Source: Tessaracoccus sp. (GTDB lineage Bacteria; Actinomycetota; Actinomycetes; Propionibacteriales; Propionibacteriaceae). From it: a stretch of 64,000 bases of DNA. Positions 31,445 to 38,925 of the stretch are shown here, one piece after another (the first letter of the stretch is position 1; the number at the start of each line of letters is the position of its first letter). The position numbers and the translations under genes were made by a program. The stretch is from positions 14,657 through 78,656 of the forward strand of contig NZ_JADJNP010000008.1 in assembly GCF_016714275.1 (NCBI RefSeq), in the 5' to 3' direction. Under the pieces are notes generated by a model, which saw only the letters and a program-made list of their open reading frames with translations, had not been told where the DNA came from and made no database searches.

Positions 31445-31774
31445 GGCGCAAGTGTAAATCGAGCTTTAACCGCGGTCCAGGGGTCAGGCGGGGGATTGGC
31501 GGGTCCGATAGGCGCCGCCGGGAATCGGATAACTATCGGAAATTATTGGAATGGCGCGAGGCCCCGGTTTTGTACTGTCCCGTACGAAATCAGCCAGGCG
31601 GCCCGGAAAATGGCCCGGGATCGGACACCGACGGCCGATTTTGACTCGGAAATTATCCGATAGATTTCAGGTATTTATAACTTTTAAGCAACACCGGACT
31701 TGCATCGGAAAAGGCGCGGCCCCATGATGGTTTTCGACCCGGCATTCTCACCCCGGGCGACTTGGAGAGACCCC
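31445..31774. other. AT-richer intergenic region: candidate origin or operator
   Basis: 330 bases with no credible gene and locally low GC. Holds two near-identical 15-mers, TCGGAAATTATTGGA (31536-31550) and TCGGAAATTATCCGA (31646-31660), 110 bases apart; the second is palindromic in its arms. Extra TATCGG and CCGATA half-sites lie around them. TTGACT (31641) overlaps the second site and a TATTTATAACTTTTAAG tract follows. Minus-strand promoter TGGACC-17-TACACT (31479-31451) serves the 31444 gene. Confidence 0.55.
31451..31479 (-). promoter_or_regulatory. Promoter of the ribbon-helix-helix gene
   Basis: TGGACC (31479-31474), 17 bases, TACACT (31456-31451), then 6 bases to the ATG at 31444; leaderless spacing. 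Confidence 0.6.
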
Positions 31775-33826
31775 ATGACGACCGCCGCCGCTTCCGACTA
31801 CACCCCCGGCCTCGACCTCGCCGACCTCGACCTCGCCGAGCCCACCCCCGCGGAGCGCGCCGCGCGCCTCGCCGCCGCCGGCCTCGACGCGGACCCCGCC
31901 GCGGGTACCGTGACGTTCGTCCGGGCGCCCCGCCCGGTCACCCCGCCGCCGGTGCGTCCGGCCCCGGCCCCCGCGCCGGCCCCGACGCTGGCCGTCGACC
32001 CCATGGGCGCCGCCGGCGCCGTGGGCCTGGTGGCATTCCTGGCGGCCCTGCTGGGCTGGATCCGGGGGCGCGGCGCGGTGGGGCTGATCCCCGCGTCCGC
32101 CGTGCCCGCTGCGCCGCCCGTCGCCGCCCCGGCCGTCAAGGCGCCTGCCCCGGCCCCCGTCGTCGAGGCGCCGCTGGTGGCCCCGGCCGCCGCTGCCGGT
32201 GTCCGGTTGGTGCCGCACCCGCGTGGCCTCGGTGTCGAGACGCCGTTCCTGCGGGGGCCGCGCGGGTACGAGGAGCGCGACGCGCTCAAGGCGGTCGGCG
32301 CGGCGTGGTGCCGTCCGCACAGCAGCGCGCGCCCCGAGAAGGGCGAAGCGGGCGTGTGGGCCTTCCCCGTCGAGACGCTGCCCCGGGTGCGCGCCATCCT
32401 GCAACGGTACCGCGGCACCGACGGCGGGCCCGCGCCGACCGTCGCTGCCCCGGCGACCGTCGCCCCCGTCGCCCCCGTCGCCCCGGCCGCGACCCCGGCG
32501 ACCGAGGACGCCCCGACGCTGCCGACCGGCCTCGAGTTCCTGTCCGGCGTCGTCGCCGAGGGTGCCGCGCTCGCCGCACAGGCGAACACCGTCCGCGGCG
32601 GTGTCAGCCGCGCCGACGTCAACCCGGTCGCCGGGTTCAACAACGGCGCGGGCGCCGCCGCCTCGTTCGCCACGGCGGCGTCCGCGGCGACCTTCCAGCC
32701 CAACGGCCGGCAGACCCCCGCGACCCCGGTCACGCCGTCGACGACGATCCCGGCGGGTGCCAGCACGTTCACCCGGCCGCTCGCGGCCGATGTCCCCGAG
32801 CCGCTCGCCGCCGGCATCCGCGCCGCCCGTGAGCGCGGCCGCCGCGCCACCGAGACCGAAGCCCAGCGCGCGATGCGCCTGGCCTGGGAGGAATCGCGCA
32901 AGGCGCGCTCGGCGCTCGACGCCGCGATCACCGTCGCGCTCCAGACCACCGACGGCGAGTACCCGCACGGTTGCCTCACGGGCTGGGGTGACTTCGGCGT
33001 GACCGCGTGGTCGCGGCTGCACGCCGTCGCCGAGGCCGCCGGCGTCCGGTCGCCCGAGCCGCGGTCGCGGCGCGCACTGGCCAGCGAGGCGGTCGCCAAG
33101 GCCGCCACGGCGCACGGGTGCAAGGTGAAGGTGGTCGTCCGCGGCAGCAAGTGGACCGTCTACCGCACCGCGGGCGCGGATCAGGTCGGCGCGTCGGTCG
33201 GCGCCGCCGAGGCGATCGCGACGCTCGTCGGACACGACCTGCGGCTGACCGGCGACGTCGCGCTGTGCGCCGCCATCCGGACGATCTGGCAAGAGCTGCG
33301 CGCCGCCGAGACCCTGGACAGCACGGCGATCTCGGCCTGGCTGTCGGGCCTGCTGGACTCGTGGCGCGCCGTCGCGACGGTGTACGGCCGTGGCTGGCTG
33401 GCCCCGGGCGCGCCGACCGAGCAGTGGCGCCGGCTCGCGACCGAGCTGAACGCCGCGGGCTTCCCGGTGCCGTCGCGCCCGGCCGGCATCGGCAGCCGCG
33501 AGGACATCGCGGACGACCTGCAGCGCGGGCTGCGCACCGAGGTCGGCAACCTGATCAGCGCGATCGAGCGGCAGCGCGCCGAAGCCAAGGCCCGCGGCGA
33601 GGAAGCGCGCGCGGCCGGCAAGACCGACGTGGCAACCGACCTGGGTGACCGCGGCGTCGTCACGGCGACCGCCGAGATCGCCGCGGTGACCGACAAGATC
33701 GCGATGTACGAGTGCATCACGGGTCCGATGCCGGCCGAGCGCGCGCGCCTCACGGCCCTCAAGACCGAGCTGGCGGGGCTGCTGTCGGACACGACCCTCC
33801 GCGGCATGGTCCTCGAGCTGGACTGA
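31775..33826 (+). CDS. Large Ala/Pro-rich protein with HARP-like domain
   Basis: 683 residues, ribosome binding site GGAGAGA. Pro-rich N-terminus with one hydrophobic segment (AAGAVGLVAFLAALLGW, ~75-92). Residues ~145-215: VRLVPHPRGLGVETPFLRGP, RDALKAVGAAWCRPHS, WAFPVETLPRVRAILQRY, the small beta-alpha unit (aligning to GA-x-W ... W-x-F/P) of HARP-like/DUF5710 nucleic-acid-binding domains. Residues ~360-680 are helical and unrecognised. First gene after the putative origin, so a replication or recombination role is possible. GC3 is extreme. Confidence 0.62.
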   Translation: MTTAAASDYTPGLDLADLDLAEPTPAERAARLAAAGLDADPAAGTVTFVRAPRPVTPPPVRPAPAPAPAPTLAVDPMGAAGAVGLVAFLAALLGWIRGRGAVGLIPASAVPAAPPVAAPAVKAPAPAPVVEAPLVAPAAAAGVRLVPHPRGLGVETPFLRGPRGYEERDALKAVGAAWCRPHSSARPEKGEAGVWAFPVETLPRVRAILQRYRGTDGGPAPTVAAPATVAPVAPVAPAATPATEDAPTLPTGLEFLSGVVAEGAALAAQANTVRGGVSRADVNPVAGFNNGAGAAASFATAASAATFQPNGRQTPATPVTPSTTIPAGASTFTRPLAADVPEPLAAGIRAARERGRRATETEAQRAMRLAWEESRKARSALDAAITVALQTTDGEYPHGCLTGWGDFGVTAWSRLHAVAEAAGVRSPEPRSRRALASEAVAKAATAHGCKVKVVVRGSKWTVYRTAGADQVGASVGAAEAIATLVGHDLRLTGDVALCAAIRTIWQELRAAETLDSTAISAWLSGLLDSWRAVATVYGRGWLAPGAPTEQWRRLATELNAAGFPVPSRPAGIGSREDIADDLQRGLRTEVGNLISAIERQRAEAKARGEEARAAGKTDVATDLGDRGVVTATAEIAAVTDKIAMYECITGPMPAERARLTALKTELAGLLSDTTLRGMVLELD

Positions 33827-33921
33827 CCCGGCGGTCGTCGGACGCCAGGTGAGCGCACCCTCGGGTGCGGGCGCCGATCGTCTGCCGCGACTGCTGATAT
33901 CCCCGACCCCGGAGACCGCTG

Positions 33922-34200
33922 ATGCCCACCCCCACGAACACCCGCGACGCGCAGCGCCTCGCGTTCGAGGCCCACCTGTCGACCTGCACCGCGTGCCGGA
34001 TCGACATCACGCTCGGGACGGTCACGCCGGCGCCGTGCGCCGACGGCGCGCGCCTGCTGATGTCCTACGTGCGCCACGCCGTCAGCCACGCCGCGGTCGC
34101 GCGGCGGGCCGAGGCCACGGCGCCGGCCGCCGCCCGCCGCGCGGCCACCACCACCGAGGCGCTCCGGCAGTACGTCGACGCGCAGGAGCGCGCGTCGTGA
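33922..34200 (+). CDS. Small H-x3-C-x2-C zinc protein
   Basis: 92 residues. FEAHLSTCTACRIDITLGTV carries H-x3-C-x2-C, as in anti-sigma zinc-binding domains, followed by APCADGARLL and an Ala/Arg helix. Ribosome binding site GGAGA. Overlaps the ComM-like gene by GTGA. Confidence 0.65.
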   Translation: MPTPTNTRDAQRLAFEAHLSTCTACRIDITLGTVTPAPCADGARLLMSYVRHAVSHAAVARRAEATAPAAARRAATTTEALRQYVDAQERAS

Positions 34201-35597
34201 CCGCGCCGCAGCAACCCGCGCCCGTCGCGACTGCCGTGTTGCGCGGCGTCACGGCCGAGCTGGTCCACGTCGCCATGACGTCGACGACGTCGGCGACGCG
34301 CCGCGACGGCTTGTCGGTGCGCGCGCGGGAGACGTCGGTCCGTGTCCAGGCGGCGCTCGCCGCGAGCGGATACACCACGGCAGGGCTACGCATGCCGGCA
34401 ACGGCGGCGGACGCAGCGGCCACCACGGTCGGCACCGACCTGGCGCTCGCGATCAGCGCGCTCGTTGGTGATGGCGTCATCCACCCGGCCGACGTCGCCG
34501 GCGTCGCGTTCTACGGCGATCTGGGCTTCGACGGGTCGATCCGCGCGACGCGTGGCGTCCTGGCGGCCGTCGAGGTGGCCGCCGCCGCCGGGCTGCGGGC
34601 CATCGTCATCCCGACCACGTCACAGGGTGAGGCCGCTGACCTCGTGCCCGACATCGTCATCTACGTCGCGTCGCACCTCGACGACGTCGTCGCGGCGTAC
34701 ACCGAGGCGGAAGGGACGCTGGGGCAGGCGTGGGTGCCCGTGGCGCAGCCTGCGCCTGAGTTTGACCTGGCCGACGTCCGTGGGCTGCCCGGCCCGCGGT
34801 GGGCGCTCGAGGTCGCCGCTGCAGGCGGTCATGACCTGGCGCTCGTCGGTCCGCCCGGGATCGGCAAGACGATGTTGGCGCGGCGGTTGCCGTCGATCCT
34901 GCCGCCGATGACCACGCCCGAGGTGGCCGACGCGACGCGGACCTACTCGGCGGTTGGCTCCGTCGGTGCGCGCGTCGAGCATCGCCCATTCCGGGCGCCG
35001 CACCACACCGTGTCGCTGGCCGCGCTGCGCGGCGTCCCGGACGGTCGGCCTGGCGAGGTCGCGCTCGCGACGCACGGCGTGCTGATGCTCGATGAGGTGA
35101 CCGAATTCCGCGGCGACGCGGTCGCCGCCGCGTTCATGCACCGGACGACGGCGCAGATCGTCGTCGCGGCGAACCCGTGCCCGTGCGGGTGGTTCGGCGC
35201 CGCCGTCCGTGAGTGCAGTTGCCCGGCCGCGTCGCGGCAGCGTCACACGCAGCGCCTGGCGCCGATCGCCGACCGCTGCGACATCGTCGTCGCCGTGCCG
35301 TCCGTCTCGCTCAGCGACCTCCGCGATGCACCGCGGGGTGAGTCGTCCGCGACCGTCCAGGCGCGTGTCGTCGCGGCGCGCGCGATCCAGGCCGCGCGTG
35401 GGCAGCTCAACGCGACCCTGCCCGAGGCCGCGCTCCGGTTGGCCTGCCCGGGACACGACGCCGTGCCGACGCGTACCCTGCGCGTCGCGCGGACCATCGC
35501 CGACCTCCAGGGCGCTGACGCCGTGACGGCGGACCACGTCACGCGGGCGGCGGCGCTAACGTCGGGTGCCGCAGCGCTGGCGGAGGCTGCGTCGTGA
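34197..35597 (+). CDS. ComM/YifB-like Mg-chelatase-family AAA+ ATPase
   Basis: 466 residues, slightly shorter than typical YifB/ComM (~500). The N-terminal Lon-like domain includes FYGDLGFDGSIRATRGVLAA and RAIVIPTTSQGEAADL. Walker A GPPGIGKTMLARRLPSILPP (~220); RPFRAPHHTVSLAALRG; Walker B GVLMLDEVTEF; the family hallmark NPCPCGWFG; sensor-type C-terminal helices. ComM is a branch-migration helicase for recombination in natural transformation. In a viral context it may serve recombination-dependent replication. It is the only Walker A ATPase I could find in the window. Confidence 0.88.
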   Translation: MTAPQQPAPVATAVLRGVTAELVHVAMTSTTSATRRDGLSVRARETSVRVQAALAASGYTTAGLRMPATAADAAATTVGTDLALAISALVGDGVIHPADVAGVAFYGDLGFDGSIRATRGVLAAVEVAAAAGLRAIVIPTTSQGEAADLVPDIVIYVASHLDDVVAAYTEAEGTLGQAWVPVAQPAPEFDLADVRGLPGPRWALEVAAAGGHDLALVGPPGIGKTMLARRLPSILPPMTTPEVADATRTYSAVGSVGARVEHRPFRAPHHTVSLAALRGVPDGRPGEVALATHGVLMLDEVTEFRGDAVAAAFMHRTTAQIVVAANPCPCGWFGAAVRECSCPAASRQRHTQRLAPIADRCDIVVAVPSVSLSDLRDAPRGESSATVQARVVAARAIQAARGQLNATLPEAALRLACPGHDAVPTRTLRVARTIADLQGADAVTADHVTRAAALTSGAAALAEAAS

Positions 35598-35887
35598 TCA
35601 CCCTCACCGCTGCCGCCGTCCGCGTCCTGCGCGAAGCCGTCACCCGCGGCGCCTACGGTCACAGCTCGGGGCTGTTCCGTCCGACGACCGCCGGCAAGCG
35701 CGGCCCCGGCAAGTGGCGCCGCGCTGGCGGCCGCGACGCCAAGGCTATCACGCAGCTCGAGGCGGCCGGGCTCGTCACCGTGACGCGGCAGACCCAGCAC
35801 GAGTACGCGTTCCGCGGCACCGAGTACGTGTGCCGCCCGACGGAGGCCGCGGCCGCGGCGCTCGCGGCGCTGGAGCCAACACCATGA
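35594..35887 (+). CDS. Small winged-helix-like protein
   Basis: 97 residues, GTG overlapping the ATPase stop. LTAAAVRVLREAVTRGAYGH and AITQLEAAGLVTVTRQTQHE followed by FRGTEYVCRPTEAAAAAL fit a winged helix (recognition helix, wing). Probably nucleic-acid binding. Confidence 0.62.
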   Translation: MITLTAAAVRVLREAVTRGAYGHSSGLFRPTTAGKRGPGKWRRAGGRDAKAITQLEAAGLVTVTRQTQHEYAFRGTEYVCRPTEAAAAALAALEPTP

Positions 35888-36144
35888 TCACGCAGATCGA
35901 GACGGCCCCGGGGCCGTATGGCCTCGACATCAAGCGGTGCTACATCCCGGTCACCGTGCACGCCGTCTGTCCGCAATGCGGCGCCACCGCGGCGCGCGAC
36001 CTCGGCACCAACTACCTGAGCTACCCACTGATCGGCGCGCCGGAGCGCGTGACCTTCACGCACGCCGTCGCGAGCTTCGAGGAGCCCGATCACGAATGGA
36101 TCGAGCACATCCTGTTGACGCTCACCGTCGGAGCCGCGCCATGA
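35884..36144 (+). CDS. Small zinc-ribbon protein
   Basis: 86 residues, ATGA overlaps at both ends. IPVTVHAVCPQCGATAARDL (C-x2-C knuckle) then acidic beta strand EEPDHEWIEHILLTLTVGAA. Only one Cys pair is visible, so zinc binding may need dimerisation. Confidence 0.6.
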   Translation: MITQIETAPGPYGLDIKRCYIPVTVHAVCPQCGATAARDLGTNYLSYPLIGAPERVTFTHAVASFEEPDHEWIEHILLTLTVGAAP

Positions 36145-36476
36145 CCAAGGTCACCAAGTTCGACAACTACGACGCCGCGACCGTACTCCACTTCCTGGTG
36201 AAGTACGACCACGTCGCCCGCCGACCGTGCTACCCGGCCTTCGCCTGGCGCGTCCTCAGCTCGCGCTTCCGCCGCCTCGCCACGGCACACGACGACAACG
36301 CCGTGCTGGCGGCCGTCGCCGACGACTGCTGGCAGCGTGCCGAGCTGGCCGAGTGGCGGGATCCCCAACGCCGGCGCTGGACGTGGGGCTTCGCGCCGTT
36401 GGCCGTCACCGCCGTCGTCGTCGCGGTGCCGCAGCCGACCGCGCTGGCGACGTCGGATCACACCCCCTTCAACTGA
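36141..36476 (+). CDS. Unknown small protein
   Basis: 111 residues. YDAATVLHFLVKYDHVARRP and WRVLSSRFRRLATAHDDNAV helices, then a Trp/Arg patch and a hydrophobic C-terminal end (APLAVTAVVVAVPQPTALAT). May be membrane-associated. Confidence 0.58.
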   Translation: MTKVTKFDNYDAATVLHFLVKYDHVARRPCYPAFAWRVLSSRFRRLATAHDDNAVLAAVADDCWQRAELAEWRDPQRRRWTWGFAPLAVTAVVVAVPQPTALATSDHTPFN

Positions 36477-36487
36477 CCGGAGCCGTC

Positions 36488-36616
36488 ATGATCGATCCTC
36501 GCGCACGCCGGCGCGTCCGGTGGCTGGCCGTCCTCAGCACGCTCGCGCTCGCCTTCGTTGGCATCCCCCATGCCGTCGGCGCGGTGATCGGATTCACCCT
36601 CATCTGGAGAGACTGA
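36488..36616 (+). CDS. 42-residue single-span membrane peptide
   Basis: MIDPRARRRVRWLAVLSTLA then LAFVGIPHAVGAVIGFTLIW: basic N-terminus and one long hydrophobic helix. Ribosome binding site GGAG 6 bases upstream; one base before the next gene. Confidence 0.62.
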   Translation: MIDPRARRRVRWLAVLSTLALAFVGIPHAVGAVIGFTLIWRD

Positions 36617-36617
36617 T

Positions 36618-37508
36618 ATGTCCACGCAGCTATCGTCCAAGACCCAGCGTCGGTACGCGGCCACGACGACCAAGCTCGCACCGATCGCGCAGACGCTCGG
36701 CGGCTGGATCGCGGACTGGTGTCGGTCGGTCGGCGGCGTCGCGTCGCTGTTCGGACCGACGCAACCGTTCCCGTACGGCCTGGCCACGAAGTTCGGCGCG
36801 GCGACCGTCGAGGCGCCGCAGATCGTCGCGGCGCTCGGCATCATCGAGATCGTCGTCCGCTTCACCGACGTCGCTTGCGGGTTGCCGGCGTTGCCGGGTT
36901 GGCGACCGCGGACGCGGACGTGGGTCTACGCGACGGTACCCGGGACCGACGCACAGACAGCCTTCCAGACGTTCCTTGGCCACATGCGGATGCTGTTCCT
37001 GTGGCACTGTCCGGAATGCGGACAGCCCCAGGAGGCGACAGCCGATGGGACGGTCTGCGCGCACACGGTCAGCTACAGGCGGCACTCGGACTCTGTCCGC
37101 GCGTGCCGCGGGTCGGGGCAACCGGTGATGGTGACGCGGTTGGCGCTATCGGCGTCGGGCCGTGCGCCTAGCGCGACGCAGGCACCGGCGACGGCGGTTG
37201 CCGTCGGCATGCTGCCCCAACCGGCGACCGGCGCGTCACGGCGGACGGACGTCAGCTTCCACGCCGAGGGCAACCACCCCGCGGTCAAGGCCACCATCAC
37301 CGCGTTCCGCGACGACGCCGGAACGCCGACGATCGTGGTCAACGGTGACTGCGCGGTCCACGCGGCGCCGTGGCCCACCGCGACGCGCGGCGCGGCTGCA
37401 CGCCAGGAAATCGCCGACGTCCTGGTGATGGCCGGCGTCAAGCCGGACGAGCGGTTCGTCTACGCCGACATCATCATGGCGCGGCTCGACAAGGTCACGG
37501 CGCGCTGA
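36618..37508 (+). CDS. Unknown protein with internal zinc finger
   Basis: 296 residues, GGAGAG ribosome binding site. N-terminal helical part (APIAQTLGGWIADWCRSVGG, IVAALGIIEIVVRFTD), a zinc-like segment WHCPECGQPQEATADGTVCA with SYRRHSD, and a C-terminal beta/alpha part (AVKATITAFRDDAGTPTIVV; EIADVLVMAGVKPDERFVYA). No family recognised. Confidence 0.6.
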   Translation: MSTQLSSKTQRRYAATTTKLAPIAQTLGGWIADWCRSVGGVASLFGPTQPFPYGLATKFGAATVEAPQIVAALGIIEIVVRFTDVACGLPALPGWRPRTRTWVYATVPGTDAQTAFQTFLGHMRMLFLWHCPECGQPQEATADGTVCAHTVSYRRHSDSVRACRGSGQPVMVTRLALSASGRAPSATQAPATAVAVGMLPQPATGASRRTDVSFHAEGNHPAVKATITAFRDDAGTPTIVVNGDCAVHAAPWPTATRGAAARQEIADVLVMAGVKPDERFVYADIIMARLDKVTAR

Positions 37509-37532
37509 TCGCGCGCAGGCAAGGAGCTAGCG

Positions 37533-38030
37533 ATGACACGTAAACCGGCGGTCACGATCACCGATTCGCTCGACGACAAGCGAGCCGAGGTCACCGGCTT
37601 GACCAAACGAGTCGACACGGTGCGTGCAGCGCTCGGCGACGCCGAGTCCTGCGAGACGGACGCCGACTTCCGAGCCAACCTCGTGGCTGCATATGATGAG
37701 GCGCAGGCGTTGAGTCTCGTTTACACGCCACGTAAGCTGTGCGGCCGGCGGCTTAACATGAACACCGCAGGCTGTAACGCGTTGTTCCTGCTGCATCAGG
37801 CCGCAGGCCTTCCGATCGATGCGTACACCACGCGGCGTGGTGTCCGTATCGTACACGACCGTGTACCGTACTACGCGACTGCACGCCAGGTCGTCGCGTG
37901 GGCGCGTGCGTTACGGGGGCTGCCCATCTACGATCTGCCTACTGCGCCGTTGATCTGCGCCGACTTTGTGGCGCTGCGGGATGTGTGGGTCGGCTTCCTC
38001 ATGCGCTGTGAAGGTTACGATGCCGCCTAG
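37533..38030 (+). CDS. Unknown protein
   Basis: 165 residues, AAGGAG ribosome binding site. Coiled N-terminal helix (DKRAEVTGLTKRVDTVRAAL), then CGRRLNMNTAGCNALFLLHQ and RRGVRIVHDRVPYYATARQV. Overlaps the next gene by 11 bases. Confidence 0.6.
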   Translation: MTRKPAVTITDSLDDKRAEVTGLTKRVDTVRAALGDAESCETDADFRANLVAAYDEAQALSLVYTPRKLCGRRLNMNTAGCNALFLLHQAAGLPIDAYTTRRGVRIVHDRVPYYATARQVVAWARALRGLPIYDLPTAPLICADFVALRDVWVGFLMRCEGYDAA

Positions 38031-38418
38031 CCGACATCGTACGCGTGTGGGGTTCGTCCCCGAGGCGGCCCAGAGCGGCGGCGACAACCCGCGCAGCCGG
38101 GAATTCAACGCCGCGATCGAACAGGTCGTCGTCGGACTTGGCGGTCAGCTCAAGGTGCGGTACATGGCGCTGGGTTACCACACCACGAATCTCGTGATCG
38201 AGACACGCTATGGGCGCCTCGACGTCCACGCCGACGGGAACACGGTCAACTGTCGCTTCCATGAGCCTGATCGGACGACGCTCGGCGTCAACGACTACGG
38301 CGTCAACACCGGCAAGTGGCACCACCACTACTTCGGCTGGCTGCTCGACGCGGCCGTTGCCAATTTCACCCGCCGCTTGACGGCGATCCTGCCTACGGAG
38401 GAACCGACCGATGCCTGA
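38020..38418 (+). CDS. Unknown beta-rich protein
   Basis: 132 residues. HRTRVGFVPEAAQSGGDNPR, FNAAIEQVVVGLGGQLKVRY, NLVIETRYGRLDVHADGNTV, NTGKWHHHYFGWLLDAAVAN. A compact alpha/beta domain with conserved-looking aromatic and His residues; not recognised. Confidence 0.6.
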   Translation: MPPSRHRTRVGFVPEAAQSGGDNPRSREFNAAIEQVVVGLGGQLKVRYMALGYHTTNLVIETRYGRLDVHADGNTVNCRFHEPDRTTLGVNDYGVNTGKWHHHYFGWLLDAAVANFTRRLTAILPTEEPTDA

Positions 38419-38647
38419 AACCCTAAGCCAGATCCGCGCACGGCAGTATGCCGAGTCCACCGCGCTGATGGACCGTCACAAGGCCGAAATCGACGCGGCG
38501 TTCGCGACGATCGTCGGACCCATGCTCACGGCGATCGCGGATCTCGATGACCGCAGCCGTGAGGCGTTCTTGCGGACGATCACCCAGCGGTGGTGCATCG
38601 AATGCGGCGGTGAACGCAGCGGCGGCCGCTGCCGGGTGTGCGAGTAA
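38411..38647 (+). CDS. Small protein with C-terminal zinc ribbon
   Basis: 78 residues. Helical first 55 residues (QIRARQYAESTALMDRHKAE), then TQRWCIECGGERSGGRCRVC, a C-x2-C / C-x2-C zinc ribbon. Confidence 0.65.
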   Translation: MPETLSQIRARQYAESTALMDRHKAEIDAAFATIVGPMLTAIADLDDRSREAFLRTITQRWCIECGGERSGGRCRVCE

Positions 38648-38667
38648 CGTGTCGAGCGCCAACTAAC

Positions 38668-38696
38668 TGGACATCGGTCGTCGCGTATGCGAAAAG
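38668..38696 (+). promoter_or_regulatory. -35-like box plus TCGCGTATGCGA palindrome
   Basis: TGGACA (38668-38673), 7 bases, TCGCGTATGCGA (38681-38692). The same arrangement occurs at 41598-41622 and, with 8 bases, at 14553-14578. The -10 region (GAAAAG) is poor, so activation by a factor bound at the palindrome is possible. Confidence 0.5.
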
Positions 38697-38707
38697 GAAC
38701 CTAGACC

Positions 38708-38916
38708 ATGACAAAACCTGAGCCCGTCTGTCGCTGCGGCTGGGACGGCGTGGGAGACCATCCCTGCCACTACGGCGGGGGGCCCCCGGCAGGCAGGCGG
38801 GGGACGTGTTTGGGGGGGGGCCGCCGGCGGCCCCCGGGGGGGGGGGGGGGAGCGGGGCCCCCGGGACCGTCGCGTGTGATGACCATTGGGCGCAGACGCA
38901 GGGTGACCGCCAGTGA
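38708..38916 (+). pseudogene. Small Cys/His protein broken at a poly-G tract
   Basis: Opens TKPEPVCRCGWDGVGDHPCH in one frame and closes VACDDHWAQTQGDRQ in the next frame (TGA 38914-38916). This is a recognisable small phage zinc-type protein: CRCGWDG-x-HPCH ... C-x2-x-W. The two halves are separated by a G-rich stretch (38777-38866) with long G runs, which replaces the expected middle and shifts the frame. The break is most likely a sequencing artefact. Confidence 0.65.
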
Positions 38917-38925
38917 CAGAGCTCG

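Noticed and set aside
31748..33292. Long minus-strand ORF (~514 codons) opposite the 683-residue gene
   Set aside because: Arg/Gly/Ala low-complexity mirror of a very GC-rich gene; no ribosome binding site or motif.
34197..35597. Reading the ComM-like ATPase as a genome-packaging ATPase
   Set aside because: NPCPCG and APHHTVS motifs are specific to the Mg-chelatase/ComM group; packaging ATPases have different signatures.
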